Source: Methanoregula sp.
GTDB taxonomy: Archaea; Halobacteriota; Methanomicrobia; Methanomicrobiales; Methanospirillaceae
Assembly (NCBI GenBank): GCA_003157895.1
Contig: PMKW01000116.1
Coordinates: forward strand, 1-7,881
Direction: 5' to 3'
Length of the DNA stretch: 7,881 bases
Shown here in pieces: positions 5,094 through 7,881 of the stretch. The notes under the pieces were generated by a model that was not told the DNA's origin, did not search any database, and saw only the letters and a program-made list of their open reading frames with translations. How positions within the stretch are numbered: position 1 is the first letter of the stretch; the number at the start of each line of letters is the position of its first letter. The position numbers and the translations under genes are program-made.

Positions 5094-5591
5094 ATGAAGA
5101 CCCTCTATCTTATGATCGGATGCATCTGCCTTCTTGCCTGTGCAGCGATGCCCGCACAGGCACTCACGGCAAAAACGCTTACCATAACCATGGATACGAG
5201 CGGTAATGCGCAGGTAGATTTCCAGTATGAGCTCACGTTCGCGGAACAGACTGCAATATTTTTCAATATTGCCAACCCCTCCGACCAGCTCAGGAATGCT
5301 CTTGAGGATAATCTCAACGAGCCGGTCACTGTTCTCAAAGCAGACAGTTCCTCTTCCGACGTGATGATTCCATCCTTTGCCTCGACCAGCCAGTCAAATG
5401 GGACAGACACGATAAATACGCCGGCATTCTCGTTTGTCAACGCCCAGAACGAGATCCGGCAGCAATGGTGGGCCAGTATCGACTCGGTCGACATGTCGCC
5501 CGACGTGACGACCTTCGTGTTCCCGGATGGTTACCGGATAACATATAACAACCAGATCAGCTTCCCGTCCATAACCCACCAGCTCGCATGA
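5094..5591 (+). CDS. Secreted protein of unknown function
   Basis: A 165-residue protein with a clear Sec signal peptide: MKT, a hydrophobic core LYLMIGCICLLACAA and a cleavage-like PAQA before residue 24. LLAC at 13-16 also resembles a lipobox, so lipid anchoring through Cys16 is possible; all three cysteines are in the signal. The mature part is polar and looks beta-rich (KTLTITMDTSGNAQVDFQYEL at its start), with a Ser/Thr/Asn-rich middle at about 84-106 and aromatic residues near the end (QQWWASID, FVFPDGYRITY). There is no C-terminal membrane segment. I do not recognise a family. The gene has its own promoter and a terminator-like hairpin behind it, so it is probably monocistronic. Confidence 0.75.
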   Translation: MKTLYLMIGCICLLACAAMPAQALTAKTLTITMDTSGNAQVDFQYELTFAEQTAIFFNIANPSDQLRNALEDNLNEPVTVLKADSSSSDVMIPSFASTSQSNGTDTINTPAFSFVNAQNEIRQQWWASIDSVDMSPDVTTFVFPDGYRITYNNQISFPSITHQLA

Positions 5592-5601
5592 GAAAATTTT
5601 A

Positions 5602-5656
5602 CCGTTTTGTCCCCATTATACCAGGACAACGGCAGAACAAGAGAAAATCTTTTTTT
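5602..5656 (+). terminator. Hairpin and T-run after the secreted-protein gene
   Basis: CCGTT (5602-5606) and GTCC (5609-5612) pair with GGAC (5624-5627) and AACGG (5628-5632), a 9-bp stem with a two-base bulge. Seven T follow at 5650-5656. It begins ten bases after the TGA. The T-run alone would suit archaeal termination. Confidence 0.55.
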
Positions 5657-5716
5657 AGATAACATATTATTTTTATCCCCGGACGTTCGTGAATTTTTTT
5701 TAAAAGGTGCATGACG

Positions 5717-5818
5717 ATGTTCTGGGGGTATTACCTTTGCCACATAATGTCAGAACTCCCCCTTGGCCCCGGGTTTGCCCGCTTAGTACGCCCGGCTTAT
5801 CGTTTCGGGCAACCATAG
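5717..5818 (+). CDS. Candidate 33-residue ORF upstream of the small membrane protein
   Basis: The frame reads MFWGYYLCHIMSELPLGPGF, then ends ARLVRPAYRFGQP at TAG 5816-5818. AGGTG (5705-5709) lies seven bases before ATG 5717, a better ribosome site than most genes here have. An in-frame ATG at 5711 is too close to that site to use it. The stop is 11 bases before the start of the next gene, which lacks a Shine-Dalgarno, so the pair could be coupled. There is no family match and the length is short, so it may be chance. If TTTTAAAA at 5697-5704 were the TATA box, transcription would start after this ATG. Confidence 0.3.
   Translation: MFWGYYLCHIMSELPLGPGFARLVRPAYRFGQP
5790..5810 (+). promoter_or_regulatory. 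Small hairpin before the 62-residue gene
   Basis: GCCCG (5790-5794) and CGGGC (5806-5810) are a perfect 5-bp inverted repeat ending 19 bases before ATG 5830. An earlier TGCCCG (5776-5781) can compete for CGGGCA (5806-5811). A leader structure is possible but the stem is short. Confidence 0.25.
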
Positions 5819-5829
5819 AATAATCTACA

Positions 5830-6018
5830 ATGGACTTCGGGCGTATAATCCTTAACATCGGATTCTGGATCGTCTTCTCGTTTGTCTTTGACGCGGTCAG
5901 CAGCACGTTTTTCCCCGATCTGTCGTGGGAGACTCAGATTTACTTGTGGTTCTTCGCACTCATAGCGGGCACGCTCATTTTTAACCTTGGGTGGTACTGG
6001 TTCCGACTCCGTAAGTGA
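5830..6018 (+). CDS. Small two-segment membrane protein, family unknown
   Basis: A 62-residue protein with two hydrophobic segments, about residues 6-24 and 36-56, separated by SSTFFPDLSWETQ, and a basic end WFRLRK. The charged tail suggests a cytoplasmic C-terminus. It is rich in Phe and Trp. I do not recognise a family; its length and form match many short conserved membrane proteins of archaea. There is no Shine-Dalgarno before ATG 5830, and the closest upstream reading frame (5717-5818) ends 11 bases earlier. Confidence 0.6.
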   Translation: MDFGRIILNIGFWIVFSFVFDAVSSTFFPDLSWETQIYLWFFALIAGTLIFNLGWYWFRLRK

Positions 6019-6243
6019 AGACCGGCAGGGACAGAGCTGCCCGAGTTGGCATCCTTGTCGGCTGGGCGCAATTTTCCATACGTGTTCTCCATGGGCCGGG
6101 TGCAGGGTCTGTCCGTATCTGTGCTACCGTTCCTGGGGGGGTTGGATATTTTTAACCACTCACACTGGTGTTCCGTGAAAATTACTTTATATGAGTAAAG
6201 AGAGGGGCATCATTTTACGCAAAGATGTTTCCTGGAGAGCCGG
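6019..6243. other. Intergenic gap between convergent genes
   Basis: About 225 bases with no convincing gene. The only structure I see is a weak inverted repeat CTTTA (6185-6189) and TAAAG (6196-6200) with TTTATATG inside, which could act as a TATA-like or terminator element for the minus-strand uvrB that ends at 6244. Confidence 0.3.
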
Positions 6244-7881
6244 TTAACCAGATCTCCCTGCCGCAGCCACCCGCTCGTTCAGTTTTTTGATCTGATCCCG
6301 GAGCGCAATCGCCCGCTCGAAGTCAAGGTTATCTGCAGCGTCCTGCATCTGCTTTTCGAGTTCGATGACCATGTTCGGGATCTCAGGCTTCGGTACGTGC
6401 CGGGTATCCCTGATGTCAACCTCTTTCTCCTTTACCGGTTTTATAATGGTCTGCGGGGTGATGTGGTGTTTTTTGTTGAACGCTACCTGCAGCTCGCGCC
6501 GCCGCTTTGTCTCGGCAATCGCCCGCTTCATCGAGTCGGTCATGGTGTCCGCATAGAGGACGACCTTCGAGTTCACGTTCCGGGCTGCCCGGCCGATGAT
6601 CTGGATCAGGCTCCGGGCATCGCGGAGGAACCCTTCCTTGTCCGCGTCAAGGATCCCGATAAACCCGACCTCGGGAATGTCGAGCCCTTCCCGGAGCAGG
6701 TTGATCCCGACAAGGACATCGAACTTCCCCAGCCGGAGCTCGCGGATGATCTCGGTCCGCTCGAGTGTCTGGATCTCGGAGTGGAGGTAACGGGTCCGGA
6801 TCTTCCGGTCAGAAAGGAACTCCGAGAGCTCCTCGGCCAGTTTCTTTGTCAGCGTGGTGATGAGGATGCGGTCGCCCCGGGTGATCGTCTTCTGCACCTC
6901 GGTGATCACGTCATCCATCTGGCCCAGGATCGGCCGGACCTCGACTCCGGGATCGACAAGACCGGTCGGGCGGATGATCTGCTCGACCGCGGTTTGGGAC
7001 TTCTTCAGCTCGTACTCTCCCGGTGTTGCCGAGACAAAGACCACATTTCCCATGTACTGCTCGAACTCGTGGAACCTGAGGGGCCGGTTGTCGTAGGCAC
7101 TCGGGAGCCGGAAGCCGTAGTCGATGAGGGATTTTTTGCGGGAGCGGTCGCCGTTGTACATCCCGTGGAGCTGGGGAATCATCTGGTGGCTCTCATCGAT
7201 GATCATCAGGAAGTCGTCCGGGAAATAGTCGAGGAGGCAGTAGGGCTTCTCGCCGGCCTTCCTCCCGTCAAAGTGCCGCGAGTAATTCTCGATGCCCTTG
7301 CAGGAGCCGGTCTCCTGTATCATCTCCAAGTCATACCGCGTCCGCTGCTCGAGCCGGTGTGCCTCGATTAACCCGAGCGTGGGAAGGATTTCGCCGAGTT
7401 CCTGCTGAATGGACTCGATCGCAGTCTTACGGGCGCTCTCTGGTGTGACGAAGTGCCGGGCGGGGTAGACATAGAAATATTTCAGTTGCTCCTTACGGGT
7501 ACCGGTATTCTTGTCCACTTCACTGATCCGCTCGATCTCGTCCCCGAACAGCTCGATCCGGATGATGTCGTTGAAGTACCCGGGAATGATGTCGATGGTG
7601 TCGCCCTTGACCCGGAACCGGCCCGGCATCAGCTCGATGTCGTTCCGCTCGAACAGGATATCGAGGAGCCGGCTCATGATCTCCTTCCGCGAGATCTTCT
7701 GGCCGACCGAAAGTTCGAACCCCATGTTCCGGAAGTTCTCGGGGTTGCCAAGGCCATAGATGCAGGAGACCGAGGCAACCACGATCACATCGCGCCGGAA
7801 CGAGAGCGAAGCGGTGGTGGAGAGCCGGAGCATCTCGATCTTGGGGTTGATGGCCGAGTCCTTCTCGATGTACTGGTCCTT
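6244..7881 (-). CDS. uvrB: UvrB, excinuclease ABC subunit B (N-terminus outside window)
   Basis: The frame is open from the right edge (KDQYIEKDSAINPKIE, then MLRLS) to TAA at 6244, 545 visible residues. UvrB is the damage-verifying helicase-like subunit of nucleotide excision repair; it is loaded by UvrA and recruits UvrC for incision. Visible landmarks: RRDVIVVASVSCIYGLG (about 29-45), the Walker B/motif II DESH (229-232), VVFVSATP (motif III, about 280-287), ITTLTKK (motif IV), GINLLREGLDIP (motif V), SLIQIIGRAARN (motif VI, about 424-435) and a C-terminal UVR domain (about 503-538), which contacts UvrC or UvrA. By comparison with E. coli UvrB about 110 residues are missing, including Walker A and most of the beta-hairpin, for a total near 655. 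No damage to the reading frame is visible. UvrABC genes in methanogens are thought to come from bacteria. It is convergent with the small membrane-protein gene. Confidence 0.97.
   Translation of the reverse strand, partial: KDQYIEKDSAINPKIEMLRLSTTASLSFRRDVIVVASVSCIYGLGNPENFRNMGFELSVGQKISRKEIMSRLLDILFERNDIELMPGRFRVKGDTIDIIPGYFNDIIRIELFGDEIERISEVDKNTGTRKEQLKYFYVYPARHFVTPESARKTAIESIQQELGEILPTLGLIEAHRLEQRTRYDLEMIQETGSCKGIENYSRHFDGRKAGEKPYCLLDYFPDDFLMIIDESHQMIPQLHGMYNGDRSRKKSLIDYGFRLPSAYDNRPLRFHEFEQYMGNVVFVSATPGEYELKKSQTAVEQIIRPTGLVDPGVEVRPILGQMDDVITEVQKTITRGDRILITTLTKKLAEELSEFLSDRKIRTRYLHSEIQTLERTEIIRELRLGKFDVLVGINLLREGLDIPEVGFIGILDADKEGFLRDARSLIQIIGRAARNVNSKVVLYADTMTDSMKRAIAETKRRRELQVAFNKKHHITPQTIIKPVKEKEVDIRDTRHVPKPEIPNMVIELEKQMQDAADNLDFERAIALRDQIKKLNERVAAAGRSG

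Noticed and set aside
5105..5494. A 129-residue minus-strand frame opposite the secreted-protein gene
   Set aside because: The + frame has a signal peptide, a promoter and a terminator; the minus frame has none of these.
6397..7371. A 324-residue open frame on the + strand opposite uvrB
   Set aside because: It lies wholly within a certain uvrB gene, has no ribosome site or domain, and is the usual antisense shadow of a gene with high G+C at third positions.

Overview
The window looks like a piece of a methanogenic archaeal chromosome, most likely order Methanomicrobiales (Methanoregula-like). I infer this from several things together: a geranylgeranyl-reductase-type flavoprotein, TATA-like promoters at leaderless distance from start codons, a bacterial-type UvrB of the kind methanogens carry, moderately high G+C, and several small secreted or membrane proteins. 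The genus is a guess that only a database search could settle.

Layout, left to right. The + strand starts with the 3' end of an FkbM-type methyltransferase gene (2-379), then a nitroreductase-family flavoprotein (495-1160) and a small protein built around three 13-residue repeats (1240-1491). These converge on three minus-strand genes: an FAD-dependent geranylgeranyl-reductase-family oxidoreductase (1534-2682), a six-segment HdeD/DUF308-like membrane protein (2786-3310) and a small two-segment membrane protein (3523-3747). The last is divergent from a membrane-anchored META/HslJ-domain protein on the + strand (3845-4372). A 720-base stretch without a convincing gene follows (4373-5093). It holds two diverged copies of a short repeat, a possible MITE-like segment, several hairpins, a possible decayed coding fragment and two questionable short ORFs. 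Next, all on +, are a secreted protein with a clear promoter and a terminator-like hairpin (5094-5656), a candidate 33-residue ORF (5717-5818) and a small two-segment membrane protein (5830-6018). The right edge is a large part of uvrB on the minus strand (6244-7881, N-terminus outside the window).

There is no obvious multi-gene system. Most genes appear to have their own promoters, and functions range over lipid or isoprenoid reduction, flavin redox chemistry, envelope proteins and DNA repair. I see no tRNA, rRNA, CRISPR array, transposase or phage gene. The parts least explained by known families are the 4373-5093 spacer, the 13-residue-repeat protein, the + strand terminator-like hairpin at 3458-3482 and the short ORF at 5717-5818.
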